From assembly GCA_902834055.1 (NCBI GenBank), contig CADFHB010000003.1, positions 5,524 to 69,523 of the forward strand: a DNA stretch of 64,000 nt. Direction: 5' to 3'. This document shows, one piece after another, positions 1 through 8,390 of the stretch. Every line of letters starts with the position of its first letter. Positions within the stretch are counted from its first letter, which is position 1. The DNA is from Lactobacillaceae bacterium. GTDB taxonomy: Bacteria; Bacillota; Bacilli; Lactobacillales; Lactobacillaceae. The translations under genes and the position numbers were made by a program. Under the pieces are notes generated by a model that was not told the DNA's origin, ran no database searches, and saw nothing but the letters and a program-made list of their open reading frames with translations.

Positions 1-1600
1 CTTCTTCGACGTCATCGAATACCAAGAATGGAGTTTCGTTTTGCCGTAACCGCAGTTGGTCGATGACCCGTTGGACGTACCCCCGCTTACTCATTCCGGG
101 ACCCGTAACGATGAAGGCCCGGTTAATGTTTGGAATGTCGCGCAATTCCTTTAGTGAATTCCGCTGAAAGTATACTTTTGGGGGGATTTTAACCCACTGA
201 CGGTTTTCGCGACGCTTGGCAATGACCTTGATGTTTAAGAGGTCCCAGTCGGTAACGTTATGCGAAACCGAGTTACCACCGTAAGAACCGGTCCCTAATG
301 TCAAGGATGGGGTCATGTTATTGTAGATGTTACCAATCCCACCGATACCGGATGGTGAGTTGACGATGATCCGGGAAGCACGCATTTCAAGCCCGTACTT
401 AGTTGCCAGGTCGTCATCAAGGGTGTGGATAGCAGCAGTGTGTCCTTCACCACCGTAGTGGAGCAGTTGCCGGCAGATGTCAAAGGCGTTTTCGTGTGAA
501 CTAGCCCGGTACATCGTCAGAACTGGTGATAACTTTTCGGCTGACAGTGGGTAGTCATCCCCAACCCCGTCGATTTCAGCGATTAAGACCTTCGTGTTGT
601 CGGGAACGTTCTTCAAGCCACACATTTCGGCGATGGCATTTGCGGACCGTCCAGCAATGGGTCCCCGTACCTGGTGACGGTCAGGATCAATGAAGCCATC
701 GGAGAAGGTTTGCATTTCGTTAGGCTTAACAAAGTAGCAGTTCCACTTCTTGAATTCTTCTTTAACTTGGTCGTAGATTTCATCGTCAACGACTACTGAG
801 TTTTCCGAAGCACAGATCATCCCGTTATCAAAGGTCTTGGAAAGGACAATGTCGTAAACGGACCGTTCGATGTTGGCCGTCTTTTCAATGTAGGCGGGAC
901 CGTTACCAGGGCCGACCCCTAATGCTGGGTTACCAGAGCTGTAGGCCGCCTTGACTAAGCCGGGACCACCAGTTGCCAAAATAGTGGCAATGTTAGGGTG
1001 TTGGAGCAGGGCATTCGTGTTTTCACGGCTGCACTGGGGGATCCACTGGATCATGTCCTTTGGTGCACCAGCCTTTTCAGCAGCAGCTTGCAAAATCTTG
1101 GCCGTCTTAACGGATGATTCGAATGCTTGTGGGTGGAACGAGAAGATAATGGTGTTCCGGGTCTTAGCAGAAATGATTGACTTGAAAATTGTGGTGGAAG
1201 TAGGGTTGGTAACAGGAACTACTCCGGCAATAATCCCCAGTGGGTCAGCAATCGTAATCGTTTGGTCCTCATCATTGTCTTCGATAATCCCAACGGTCTT
1301 ATCGTGACGGATGTTGTTCCAAATGTATTCACTAGCGTAGATGTTCTTGATGGCTTTATCTTCAGCCACACCACGACCAGTTTCCTTGGCAGCATCAACT
1401 GCTAAGTCCATGTGATGTTCTTCCGCAGCCAGGGCCATCTCCTGACAGATCTTATCAACTTGTTCTTGTGTAAAATTACGCAATTGGTCAAAAGCAACCT
1501 GACTCTTTTGAACTAATCCATCAATTAGCTCATGAGCCGCTTGTTGCTTGTCTTGTTCAGTTTGCTTTTGCTCAACTTGGTGCTTTTTTGAAGTTGCCAT
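1..1600 (-). CDS. adhE: Bifunctional acetaldehyde-CoA/alcohol dehydrogenase AdhE, 5' part (runs off the window)
   Basis: About 533 N-terminal residues are present; the rest lies beyond base 1. This part is the CoA-acylating aldehyde dehydrogenase domain, which reduces acetyl-CoA to acetaldehyde with NADH. In the full protein an iron alcohol dehydrogenase domain then makes ethanol. The catalytic cysteine is in the NGMICASENS motif (Cys263), and glycine-rich NAD-site segments such as ATGGPGLVKAAYSSG are intact. The start is ATG at 1600, preceded by a GAAGGAG ribosome site. In heterofermentative lactobacilli AdhE reoxidises NADH from the phosphoketolase pathway. A promoter and a candidate Rex operator lie just upstream. 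The family call is firm; the missing C-terminal half is assumed from the family. Confidence 0.95.
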   Translation of the reverse strand, partial: MATSKKHQVEQKQTEQDKQQAAHELIDGLVQKSQVAFDQLRNFTQEQVDKICQEMALAAEEHHMDLAVDAAKETGRGVAEDKAIKNIYASEYIWNNIRHDKTVGIIEDNDEDQTITIADPLGIIAGVVPVTNPTSTTIFKSIISAKTRNTIIFSFHPQAFESSVKTAKILQAAAEKAGAPKDMIQWIPQCSRENTNALLQHPNIATILATGGPGLVKAAYSSGNPALGVGPGNGPAYIEKTANIERSVYDIVLSKTFDNGMICASENSVVVDDEIYDQVKEEFKKWNCYFVKPNEMQTFSDGFIDPDRHQVRGPIAGRSANAIAEMCGLKNVPDNTKVLIAEIDGVGDDYPLSAEKLSPVLTMYRASSHENAFDICRQLLHYGGEGHTAAIHTLDDDLATKYGLEMRASRIIVNSPSGIGGIGNIYNNMTPSLTLGTGSYGGNSVSHNVTDWDLLNIKVIAKRRENRQWVKIPPKVYFQRNSLKELRDIPNINRAFIVTGPGMSKRGYVQRVIDQLRLRQNETPFLVFDDVEE

Positions 1601-1653
1601 AATCAAGTTTCTCCTTCATCTCTTAATTACTTGTTACCTTTTGAACATGATTA

Positions 1654-1682
1654 ATAATACAACGGTTACGGATAGTTGGCAA
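1654..1682 (-). promoter_or_regulatory. Sigma-A type promoter of adhE
   Basis: Read on the minus strand, a -35 box TTGCCA (1677-1682) is separated by 17 bp from a -10 box TATTAT (1654-1659). This places the transcription start about 45-50 bases before the adhE ATG. No other gene lies between the promoter and adhE. Confidence 0.6.
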
Positions 1683-1687
1683 TAGCA

Positions 1688-1705
1688 TTGTGACATAATG
1701 AACAA
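1688..1705 (-). promoter_or_regulatory. Candidate Rex operator upstream of adhE
   Basis: The minus-strand 18-mer TTGTTCATTATGTCACAA has the TTGT-N10-ACAA frame of the Rex operator, with one perfect half (TCACAA) and one weaker half. It sits 5 bp upstream of the adhE -35 box. Rex is a known repressor of adhE in Firmicutes, and rex is in this window. Binding itself is inference. Confidence 0.55.
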
Positions 1706-1801
1706 TGGTCGTAATTCATGAATCCGGTTTCATTGAAGTGCCGTCAAGACTGCAATAACAACAAAAAAGATTGGTATAATTTTATGGCAGTTGATATTTG
1801 A

Positions 1802-1813
1802 GCAAACGGTTGC
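1802..1813. promoter_or_regulatory. Possible LacI-family (CcpA/cre-like) operator
   Basis: GCAAACGGTTGC is a near-palindrome around a central CG, as in LacI-family operators, and is followed directly by GCAAAC. It lies in the 320-base gap between adhE and nrdF, about 120 bp upstream of the adhE promoter. The match to the cre consensus is partial. Apart from this, the adhE control sites and the nrdF terminator, I see nothing in the gap. Confidence 0.25.
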
Positions 1814-1857
1814 GCAAACCCGTTAGTGATCACTGATTCACAATAAGTGTAGGCAGC

Positions 1858-1907
1858 AAAAAAAGGACGCTTAAGGAAGAGTCAGATTGCTCCTCTTAGG
1901 CGTCCTT
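1858..1907 (-). terminator. Intrinsic terminator of nrdHEF
   Basis: On the minus strand AAGGACGC and GCGTCCTT form the base of a long hairpin extended by CTAAGAGGA/TCTTCCTTAAG-type pairing. It ends in a run of seven T and lies just after the nrdF stop codon. Confidence 0.8.
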
Positions 1908-1920
1908 AACTAGTTATTAT

Positions 1921-2940
1921 TTATTCACGAGTGTTGGGGTCCTTACCGGCGTTCGGGTCTTGGATGTGGTAATCGTCATCCTTCATCGCCTCAACCTTAC
2001 CAAGACGGTAACCATTACCTACCTGACTAAAGAAGTCGTGGTTAACGGTGGAAGTTGAAATCCCGTTCATGACGACTGGGTTAACGTCCGCTGCTGTGTC
2101 AGGGAAGAGGGGATCTTGTCCCAGGTTCATCAAGGCCTTATTGGCATTGTAGCGGATAAAGGTCAAAACATCATCGGTCCAACCCACCTGGTCATATAGA
2201 AGGTGGGTATACTTTTCTTCATTATCGTAAAGATCATAGAGGAAGTTGTACAGCCAGTCTTTCATGTCTTGCTGTTGCTTTTCGGTCCGCTGGTGGAGAC
2301 CAACTTGGAACTTGTAACCGATGTAAGTTCCGTGCACCGATTCATCCCGTAAGATCAACTTAATGATTTCAGCCACGTTGTTTAACTTATTGTGCCCTAA
2401 GTAGTAAAGCGGGGTGTAGAAACCAGAGTAAAAGAGGAAGGTTTCCAAGAAGACGTTGGCGACCTTCTTTTTCAGGGGATCTTCATTAGGGTTGAGGTAC
2501 ATGTTGGCAATCTTAGTCGCCTTGTTTTGTAAAAATTCTTCGGTATCTGACCAGTTGAAGATCTCGCTAATTTCATCTGGCGTGTTGAGGGTGGAGAAGA
2601 TTGTGGAATAACTCTTGGCATGGACCGACTCCATGAATTGGATGTTATTTAACACTGCAGTCTCGTGTTGGGTCTTAACATCTTCTTTTAGTGCCGTGAG
2701 CCCCGCTTCTGATTGGACGGTATCCAGCAGAGTCAGGCCACCAAAAACGTGACCGACCGTCCAGCGATGGTCATCATCTAGTTCCCGCCAGTCGTCCATA
2801 TCGTTGGAAACTGGGATCCGGGTGTCGAGCCAAAACTGTTCCGTTAATTTCTCCCAGGTAGCCTTATCAATCATGTCGGAAACTTCATTCCAATTGATGG
2901 CCTTATATTGCTCTAATGGTTTAAATTCTTCAAGTTTCAT
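1921..2940 (-). CDS. nrdF: Class Ib ribonucleotide reductase beta subunit NrdF
   Basis: This 339-residue protein is the radical-generating small subunit of aerobic class Ib ribonucleotide reductase. It holds the dimetal (Mn or Fe) centre and tyrosyl radical used by NrdE. The ligand and radical motif ESVHAKSYS is present (Glu104, His107, Tyr111, the spacing known for NrdF), as is the second ligand cluster ESVHGTYIGYKF. Length is normal for the family. It is the last gene of nrdH-nrdE-nrdF, 87 bases after nrdE, and is followed by a strong terminator. No nrdI is found next to it, so the flavodoxin partner must be encoded elsewhere. Control is probably through the NrdR-like sites upstream of nrdH. 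Confidence 0.95.
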   Translation of the reverse strand: MKLEEFKPLEQYKAINWNEVSDMIDKATWEKLTEQFWLDTRIPVSNDMDDWRELDDDHRWTVGHVFGGLTLLDTVQSEAGLTALKEDVKTQHETAVLNNIQFMESVHAKSYSTIFSTLNTPDEISEIFNWSDTEEFLQNKATKIANMYLNPNEDPLKKKVANVFLETFLFYSGFYTPLYYLGHNKLNNVAEIIKLILRDESVHGTYIGYKFQVGLHQRTEKQQQDMKDWLYNFLYDLYDNEEKYTHLLYDQVGWTDDVLTFIRYNANKALMNLGQDPLFPDTAADVNPVVMNGISTSTVNHDFFSQVGNGYRLGKVEAMKDDDYHIQDPNAGKDPNTRE

Positions 2941-3027
2941 TTAATTAGCCTGCTCCTTAAAATAACTAACTAACCTTATTTAACGGTAAAATATGCACTC
3001 AAATTTTAGCAGTGATTCGCTGTAAAA

Positions 3028-5199
3028 TCAAATAATACAGCTTTCACATTGGTTGGCGCCGATCTCATCTTGGTCATCGGTGAAGGTCCGGATGTAGTAA
3101 ATCGACTTGATTCCACGCTGGAAAGCATAGTGACGCAAGATGTTTAAATCCCGGGTAGTCATCTTAGAAGTGCGGCCGTTTTTCCATTCATATAATCCGG
3201 CCGGAATCGTTGACCGCATAAAGAGGGTCATTGACATTGACTGGTCGACGTGTTCTTGGGCGGCTGCATAGGTGTCGATGACTTTACGCATATCGATATC
3301 ATAGGCGGATTGGTAGTAAGGCATCGTGTCGTTAGAGAGGTATGGTGCGGGGTAGTAGATCTTACCGATCATCTTTTCTTGCCGCTCCTCGACCCGGTTG
3401 ATGATAGGGGTTAGGCTTGCGGTGGAGTCATTGATGTATGAAGTTGAACCGTTTGGCGCAACGGCTAGGCGGTATTCATTGTAAAGGCCATCCTTCATGA
3501 CGTCATCGCGTAGCTTTTGCCAGTCTGCGGGTCCGGGAATAAAGATACCAGCGAAGAGGTCCTTGACCACGTCAGATTGGGGCCCCCAATCCTTAGTAAT
3601 GTACTTATCAAAGTAGCTACCGTCAGCATAAGTACTCTTGGCGAAGTTGTAGAAGGTTTCTTGTTGCTCGTGGGCAATTTCATTCGATGCCACCAGTGAC
3701 CAGTAGTTTAGAAGCATGAAGTAGACACCGGTAAATTCAATGGCGACCGGACTGCCGTATTGGATGTGGTTTTTGGCCAGGTAGCTGTGCAGGCCCATTG
3801 CACCGAGACCAACTGAATGGGAAAGGGCATTTCCCCGCTTGATACTAGGAACCACGTCCAGGCTTTCGACGTCACTAATGTGGGTTAATCCCCGCATCAT
3901 GGCCCGGACGGACCGGCCAAAGTCAGGGCTTTGCATCATGTTGGCAATGTTGGTTGACCCCAGGTTGCAGCTGATGTCGGTCCCTAATGTTTCGTAGGAT
4001 TGGTCATCAGCGACCTTAGAAGGCACTTGGACCTGGGCAATTTCCGAACAGAGGTTGCTCATGACAATTTTACCGTCGATTGGGTTCGCCCGGTTTTCGG
4101 TATCGATGTTGATAATGTAGGGATAGCCAGATTCCTGTTGGAGCTTACTGATTTCGTCCTCTAAGTCACGGGCATTGAGCTTTTTCTTGTGGATCTCATC
4201 GTTAGCGACCATGTTGTCGTATTCCTTGGTAATGTCAACGTAAGAGAAGGGAACCCCGTAGACCCGTTGGACATCATAAGGACTGAATAAGTAGATGTCT
4301 TGGTTTTGTTCGACTAGTTCATAGAACTTGTCAGGGACGGTGATGCCGAGGGAGAGCGTCTTAAGCCGGACCTTTTCATCGGCGTTTTCCTTCTTGGCAC
4401 CGAGAAATTCAATAATGTCCGGGTGAAAGACACTGAGGTAGACAACCCCGGCGCCTTGCCGTTGACCTAATTGGTTAGAGTAGGAAAAGCTGTCTTCCAA
4501 GAGCTTCATTACCGGTACCACCCCACTAGCAGCCCCTTTAATCTTTTTGATCGGGGCCCCGGCTTCCCGGAGGTTGCTTAAGTTGATGCCAACTCCACCA
4601 CCGATCTTAGAAAGTTGGAGAGCGGAGTTGATGGTGCGACCGATGGTATTCATATCATCCGTAGTTTGGATGGCGAAGCAGGAGACAAATTCACCCCGGC
4701 GCTTTCGGCCAACATTGAGAAAGGTGGGCGTTGCTGGTTGGTAACGCTGGTGGATGATCTCGTCGGCTAAGTCCATCGCTAGCGCCTCGTCACCATTTGC
4801 CAGATACAGGGCATTCATCGCTACCCGGTCGATGTAGTTTTCTAGGTAGTATTCCTTGTCGTTGGTCCGCAGTGCGTATTGAGCATAGAACTTATAGGCG
4901 GCCATAAAGGAGTGGAAGTGGAAGCCTTGCTCTTTGAGGTAGTCGTATAACTGCTCGATAAAGCTGAAGCGGTACTTGTCGATAAAGCCTTCTTCAATAT
5001 AATCATTGGTCGTTAGCCAATCGAACCGTTCCTTTAATGAAGAAAAGTGCTTAGTATTGGGGCGAACGTTTTGTTCGATGAAGTCAGTGAGCGCTTCTTT
5101 ATCTTTGTCAAGCTGGATCTTATCATCACGGGGGATATTAACTTCGTTATTGAGGTCGAAGTACTTAACTTTGGTAATATCAATATTGGATAAGGACAT
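3028..5199 (-). CDS. nrdE: Class Ib ribonucleotide reductase alpha subunit NrdE
   Basis: This 723-residue catalytic subunit reduces ribonucleoside diphosphates to deoxyribonucleotides. Visible signatures are the active-site segment SNLCSEIAQV, the NLGSTNIANM loop, the conserved GGGVGINLSNLR region, and a C-terminal tail ending CESCII. The two tail cysteines exchange electrons with NrdH. I place the start at the ATG at 5199; an in-frame TTG two codons upstream is less likely. An N-terminal ATP-cone of the class Ia type is not evident, as expected for class Ib. The gene lies between nrdH (about 90 bases upstream, with a hairpin in the gap) and nrdF. Confidence 0.95.
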   Translation of the reverse strand: MSLSNIDITKVKYFDLNNEVNIPRDDKIQLDKDKEALTDFIEQNVRPNTKHFSSLKERFDWLTTNDYIEEGFIDKYRFSFIEQLYDYLKEQGFHFHSFMAAYKFYAQYALRTNDKEYYLENYIDRVAMNALYLANGDEALAMDLADEIIHQRYQPATPTFLNVGRKRRGEFVSCFAIQTTDDMNTIGRTINSALQLSKIGGGVGINLSNLREAGAPIKKIKGAASGVVPVMKLLEDSFSYSNQLGQRQGAGVVYLSVFHPDIIEFLGAKKENADEKVRLKTLSLGITVPDKFYELVEQNQDIYLFSPYDVQRVYGVPFSYVDITKEYDNMVANDEIHKKKLNARDLEDEISKLQQESGYPYIINIDTENRANPIDGKIVMSNLCSEIAQVQVPSKVADDQSYETLGTDISCNLGSTNIANMMQSPDFGRSVRAMMRGLTHISDVESLDVVPSIKRGNALSHSVGLGAMGLHSYLAKNHIQYGSPVAIEFTGVYFMLLNYWSLVASNEIAHEQQETFYNFAKSTYADGSYFDKYITKDWGPQSDVVKDLFAGIFIPGPADWQKLRDDVMKDGLYNEYRLAVAPNGSTSYINDSTASLTPIINRVEERQEKMIGKIYYPAPYLSNDTMPYYQSAYDIDMRKVIDTYAAAQEHVDQSMSMTLFMRSTIPAGLYEWKNGRTSKMTTRDLNILRHYAFQRGIKSIYYIRTFTDDQDEIGANQCESCII

Positions 5200-5233
5200 G
5201 TGCAAAACTCTCTTTCTAAAATTTTCAATAAAT

Positions 5234-5274
5234 AAACCAGGCTAGTGGCCGGTTATGCGGGGGTAGCCTGGTTT
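5234..5274 (-). other. Intergenic hairpin between nrdH and nrdE
   Basis: AAACCAGGCTA and TAGCCTGGTTT form a perfect 11-bp stem with a 19-base loop. No T-run follows on the minus strand, so a processing or mRNA-stability element fits better than a full terminator. It could set the NrdH:NrdE expression ratio. Confidence 0.4.
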
Positions 5275-5293
5275 AAGTCATAAACTAAGGTTG

Positions 5294-5515
5294 TTAGGCA
5301 AGCTGTTGGAGACGGTCCGGACGGAAACCAGAAAAGGTGTTACCGTCAGGCAGTTGAACCACTGGCGTTGCCATAAACCCAGCCTTCTTTAGCTGGTCAA
5401 CGTATTCTGGTTGTTCGTCGATGTTGTGTTCCACGAAGTTGATCTGGTGCTGTTGCAAAAACCGCTTTGTCATTTTACATTGGATACAGTTATTTTTGGA
5501 AAAAACAGTTACCAT
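5294..5515 (-). CDS. nrdH: Glutaredoxin-like NrdH redoxin
   Basis: A 73-residue thioredoxin-fold protein that delivers electrons to class Ib ribonucleotide reductase. The redox motif is CIQC (Cys10, Cys13), next to the conserved KNN and MTKRFL segments. The C-terminal FSGFRPDRL motif is typical of NrdH. NrdH is usually reduced by thioredoxin reductase, and a trxB gene is present at 45737-46669. It is the first gene of the nrdHEF operon, with a GGGAGGG ribosome site ahead of the ATG. Confidence 0.95.
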   Translation of the reverse strand: MVTVFSKNNCIQCKMTKRFLQQHQINFVEHNIDEQPEYVDQLKKAGFMATPVVQLPDGNTFSGFRPDRLQQLA

Positions 5516-5560
5516 TTTTAACCCTCCCTTAGGCGTAATTAATCGTTGTTGATGTTTCTT

Positions 5561-5588
5561 AGTATAGGCGAAAATCCGGAAAAATCAA
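5561..5588 (-). promoter_or_regulatory. Promoter of nrdHEF
   Basis: On the minus strand a -35 box TTGATT (5583-5588), a 16-bp spacer and a -10 box TATACT (5561-5566) lie about 45 bases before the nrdH start. The NrdR-like boxes are immediately upstream of the -35 box. Confidence 0.55.
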
Positions 5589-5596
5589 TCAAAAAA

Positions 5597-5643
5597 GTAC
5601 CACATATTGTGCTACAAAAATAGTGAAACACAATATGTGGTAC
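5597..5643. promoter_or_regulatory. Paired NrdR-box-like sites in a 16-bp perfect inverted repeat
   Basis: AGTACCACATATTGTG (5596-5611) and CACAATATGTGGTACT (5629-5644) are perfect inverted copies. Aligned to the published NrdR box pattern, each 16-mer (5597-5612 and 5628-5643) matches 8 of the 10 core positions. The two boxes start exactly 31 bp apart, which is the spacing typical of NrdR pairs. The element is just upstream of the nrdHEF promoter. On the minus strand a T-run follows the repeat, so a transcript through it could also form a terminator-like hairpin. Confidence 0.55.
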
Positions 5644-5762
5644 TGATGGTGCGGATTATTCGTGTGAAACTTTTTTAGCTTGATCACTAGATGAGTTGGA
5701 AGAACTAATTAATCATTATACACTGAATCACTGGACTATGAAAAAGAAAATGGAGATTAAGT

Positions 5763-6260
5763 TTGACAGAGCAATTAAACCAGCAAATGATGCGGGCCGC
5801 CTTGGCGGAAGCCCGACAAGCAGAAGTATTGAATGAAGTGCCAATTGGTGCCGTAGTGGTGAAGGATGGCCAGATCATTGGGCGTGGTCACAACATGCGG
5901 GAGCGGTTCCAAGATGTTACTTATCACGCGGAAATGTTAGCGATCATGGAGGCGTGTGAAAAGCTCCATAGTTGGCGCCTGGAAGACTGCGACCTATACG
6001 TTACGTTGGAGCCCTGCATCATGTGTAGTGGGGCGATTGTCAATGCCCGAATTAAAAATGTTTATTATGGTGCAAGTGACCCCAAAGCCGGTGCGGTCGA
6101 TAGTCTTTATCACTTATTGAATGATTCCCGATTGAACCACCAGGTTAACGTCACCAGTGGGGTCTTACAAGGTGAGTGCAGCCAAATGCTAAAAAACTTT
6201 TTCCGTGAAATTCGTCGGCAAAAGAAGGCAGCCCGGAAAAAACGTCGGGCTAAGGACTAG
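5763..6260 (+). CDS. tadA: tRNA-specific adenosine deaminase TadA
   Basis: This 165-residue enzyme deaminates the wobble adenosine (A34) of tRNA-Arg(ACG) to inosine. The zinc deaminase motifs are HAE (His55, catalytic Glu57) and PCIMC (Cys85, Cys88). The start is TTG with GGAG seven bases upstream. A basic tail rich in Lys and Arg closes the protein. The order tadA - SRP RNA - dnaX is the same as in Bacillus and most lactobacilli, which supports the call over a generic cytidine or guanine deaminase. Confidence 0.93.
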   Translation: MTEQLNQQMMRAALAEARQAEVLNEVPIGAVVVKDGQIIGRGHNMRERFQDVTYHAEMLAIMEACEKLHSWRLEDCDLYVTLEPCIMCSGAIVNARIKNVYYGASDPKAGAVDSLYHLLNDSRLNHQVNVTSGVLQGECSQMLKNFFREIRRQKKAARKKRRAKD

Positions 6261-6302
6261 CATTTGTGGCTGATTTAGTGTAATATACTAGTTGCCGTAA
6301 GG

Positions 6303-6384
6303 CCTTAGGGCAAGGGTATGCTTACGAACCGTGTCAGGTCCGGAAGGAAGCAGCACTAAGTTTGATGTACCTTGTGCCCTAAGT
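6303..6384 (+). ncRNA. ffs: Signal recognition particle RNA (4.5S-like, small bacterial type)
   Basis: The conserved Ffh-binding tip is present as GTCAGGTCCGGAAGGAAGCA with the following CACTAA. The ends pair (CTTAGGGCA near 6304 with TGCCCTAAG near 6375), giving a single rod of about 80 nt without an Alu domain. It sits between tadA and dnaX, its usual place, and a terminator follows. Exact ends are approximate. Confidence 0.92.
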
Positions 6385-6400
6385 TTGATTGAAATTGACG

Positions 6401-6432
6401 AGACGTGGTCGTGACCACGTCTTTTAATTTTT
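6401..6432 (+). terminator. Terminator after the SRP RNA
   Basis: AGACGTGGTC and GACCACGTCT form a tight hairpin followed by TTTTAATTTTT. It separates the SRP RNA from dnaX. Confidence 0.85.
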
Positions 6433-6545
6433 AAAGAATCAGCGCGTAATTTTCCGTCGCTAATCTTTTCGTGTCGAAAATTCGTGGAAAGCTAGTATAA
6501 TATTTAAGAGTAACGATTGAATTTAAAAAGAAAGGAAGCGACGTG

Positions 6546-8372
6546 ATGAGTTACCAAGCACTGTACCGGGTTTGGCGGCCCCAACGTTTTGACGAACTAG
6601 TCGGTCAGCAGGTAGTTACCCAGACGTTGAAGAATGCCATTATTACTCATCAGATCAGTCATGCCTACCTTTTTGCGGGACCACGGGGAACCGGTAAAAC
6701 CTCCGCGGCGAAGATCTTTGCTAAGGCGGTAAACTGTCACCACCTGCAAGATGGTGAGCCCTGTAACCAGTGTGACCTCTGTAAGGCCATCACCAAGGGG
6801 CAGTTAAATGACGTTATCGAAATTGACGCCGCCTCCAACAACGGTGTTGAAGAAATTCGTGACATCCGGGATAAGGCGAAGTATGCACCGACCCAGGCGG
6901 ACTATAAGGTTTACATTATCGACGAAGTCCACATGCTTTCGACGGGGGCTTTTAACGCCCTCCTTAAGACGCTGGAAGAACCGCCAGCAAACGTTATTTT
7001 TATCCTAGCCACAACGGAGCCCCATAAGATTCCGTTAACGATTATTTCTCGGGTGCAGCGGTTTGACTTCCGGCGGATTTCCGCCCAGGATGCCTTTAAC
7101 CGGATGAAGTACATTCTGGACCAAAAGCAGGTTGACTACGAAGAAAAGGCCCTGTGGGTGATCGCTAACGCAGCTGAAGGGGGGATGCGGGATGCCTTGA
7201 GTATCCTCGACCAAGTACTGTCCTTTAGTGATAATGAGGTTAAATTGACCGATGCCCTGACGGTGACCGGGAGTGTAACTAAGCAATTATTGGAAAAGTA
7301 CTTCTTAGAGGTGACCGACCACCAGAGTGCCGCCGCCCTTAATACCATGAAGGATATTTTAGGGCAGGGAAAGGATGGCCAGCGCTTTATTGAAGACTTG
7401 ATCTCCTTTATCCGGGATGTCCTTTTGTATCAGGAGTCCCCTAAGCTTGTTTTGGTAGCCAGCACCGGGCTAAGCGACGATGACTTTCAAAAGATGGCCG
7501 CCGCCACGACGGCCAACGTCCTTTACCAGATGATTGATGAGTTAAACAACATCCAAGAGGAGATGCGCTTTACGACGCATCCGGATGTTTATCTTGAAGT
7601 GCTGACGGTTAAGTTGGCCCAAGTTGATAAGCAAACGGTTGCCACTACTGCCCCCACCCCAGCGGCAAGTACCGATTCGGTGACTAGCCAGCAGACAATT
7701 GCTGACTTAAAGGCAACGGTTAAGCAATTGCAAGCTACCGTTAAAAAGCTTCAGGAGCAGCCAGTGGCTACACCACGCGTGGCCAAGCCCGCAAGCCAAC
7801 CCCGGGTTCAACAGCGTAAGGTCGAGGTAAACCTTAGCCAGATCAATCCGGTCTTGGGGAAGGCAACCCGCAAGGACCTAGTTGAAATCCAGGGCCTATG
7901 GCAAGAACTACTGTCGAAGCTAAGTGTCCCTCAACGTTCGTTGCTCCACGTTTCCAAGCCAGTTGCGGCTAGTACCGATGGGGTAATTGTGGCCTTTGAC
8001 TACGCCTTTTTGTTCCAGCAGGCAATGGATGATGCCGTCCTGTTGACTAGTATGGAACGAGGGCTACAGGAGCTGACCGGAACTGAGCGCCGGGTGGTAT
8101 TTGTGCCCAAGGACAAGTGGCCCCGGATTCGCCAAGAATACATTAAAGAACACGGCCTGGGGAAACCACAACATGGTCAAGCTAAAACTAATACCCCACC
8201 AGTATCGACCCAGCCAGCTGCTCTTTCTCAAGCCCACCAGCAGAGTGATGGGGATAGTGGTCAACCACCGCTACCACCAGAACCACCATCGGCGGCAGAT
8301 AGCGCTGAAGACGCGGTGACTAAGGCCCAGGAACTATTCGGTAGTGATATTGTTAAAGTAGAAGATAATTAA
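6546..8372 (+). CDS. dnaX: DNA polymerase III subunit gamma/tau
   Basis: This clamp-loader ATPase of the replicative polymerase has about 608 residues. It shows a Walker A motif GPRGTGKT (45-52), four zinc-binding cysteines (about 64, 73, 76, 79), the DEVHML Walker B box, and the sensor segment LATTEPHKIPLTI. After about residue 370 comes a Thr/Ala/Gln/Pro-rich linker and the tau C-terminal domain, then a Pro-rich tail. I prefer the ATG at 6546 over the GTG one codon earlier because GGAAG is spaced seven bases before it. It opens the dnaX-ebfC-recR operon. Confidence 0.95.
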   Translation: MSYQALYRVWRPQRFDELVGQQVVTQTLKNAIITHQISHAYLFAGPRGTGKTSAAKIFAKAVNCHHLQDGEPCNQCDLCKAITKGQLNDVIEIDAASNNGVEEIRDIRDKAKYAPTQADYKVYIIDEVHMLSTGAFNALLKTLEEPPANVIFILATTEPHKIPLTIISRVQRFDFRRISAQDAFNRMKYILDQKQVDYEEKALWVIANAAEGGMRDALSILDQVLSFSDNEVKLTDALTVTGSVTKQLLEKYFLEVTDHQSAAALNTMKDILGQGKDGQRFIEDLISFIRDVLLYQESPKLVLVASTGLSDDDFQKMAAATTANVLYQMIDELNNIQEEMRFTTHPDVYLEVLTVKLAQVDKQTVATTAPTPAASTDSVTSQQTIADLKATVKQLQATVKKLQEQPVATPRVAKPASQPRVQQRKVEVNLSQINPVLGKATRKDLVEIQGLWQELLSKLSVPQRSLLHVSKPVAASTDGVIVAFDYAFLFQQAMDDAVLLTSMERGLQELTGTERRVVFVPKDKWPRIRQEYIKEHGLGKPQHGQAKTNTPPVSTQPAALSQAHQQSDGDSGQPPLPPEPPSAADSAEDAVTKAQELFGSDIVKVEDN

Positions 8373-8390
8373 GAAAAGGATGATTAAATT

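Noticed and set aside
951..1307. 118-residue plus-strand ORF inside adhE
   Set aside because: Antisense shadow of a highly conserved gene; no ribosome site and no recognisable protein features.
5596..5644. The 16-bp inverted repeat as an ordinary terminator
   Set aside because: No gene ends here on the minus strand, and spacing and core match an NrdR pair upstream of an nrd promoter better. A secondary RNA role remains open.
6470..6486. CGAAAATTCG before dnaX as an SOS box
   Set aside because: The spacing does not fit CGAAC-N4-GTTCG, and dnaX is not a usual LexA target.
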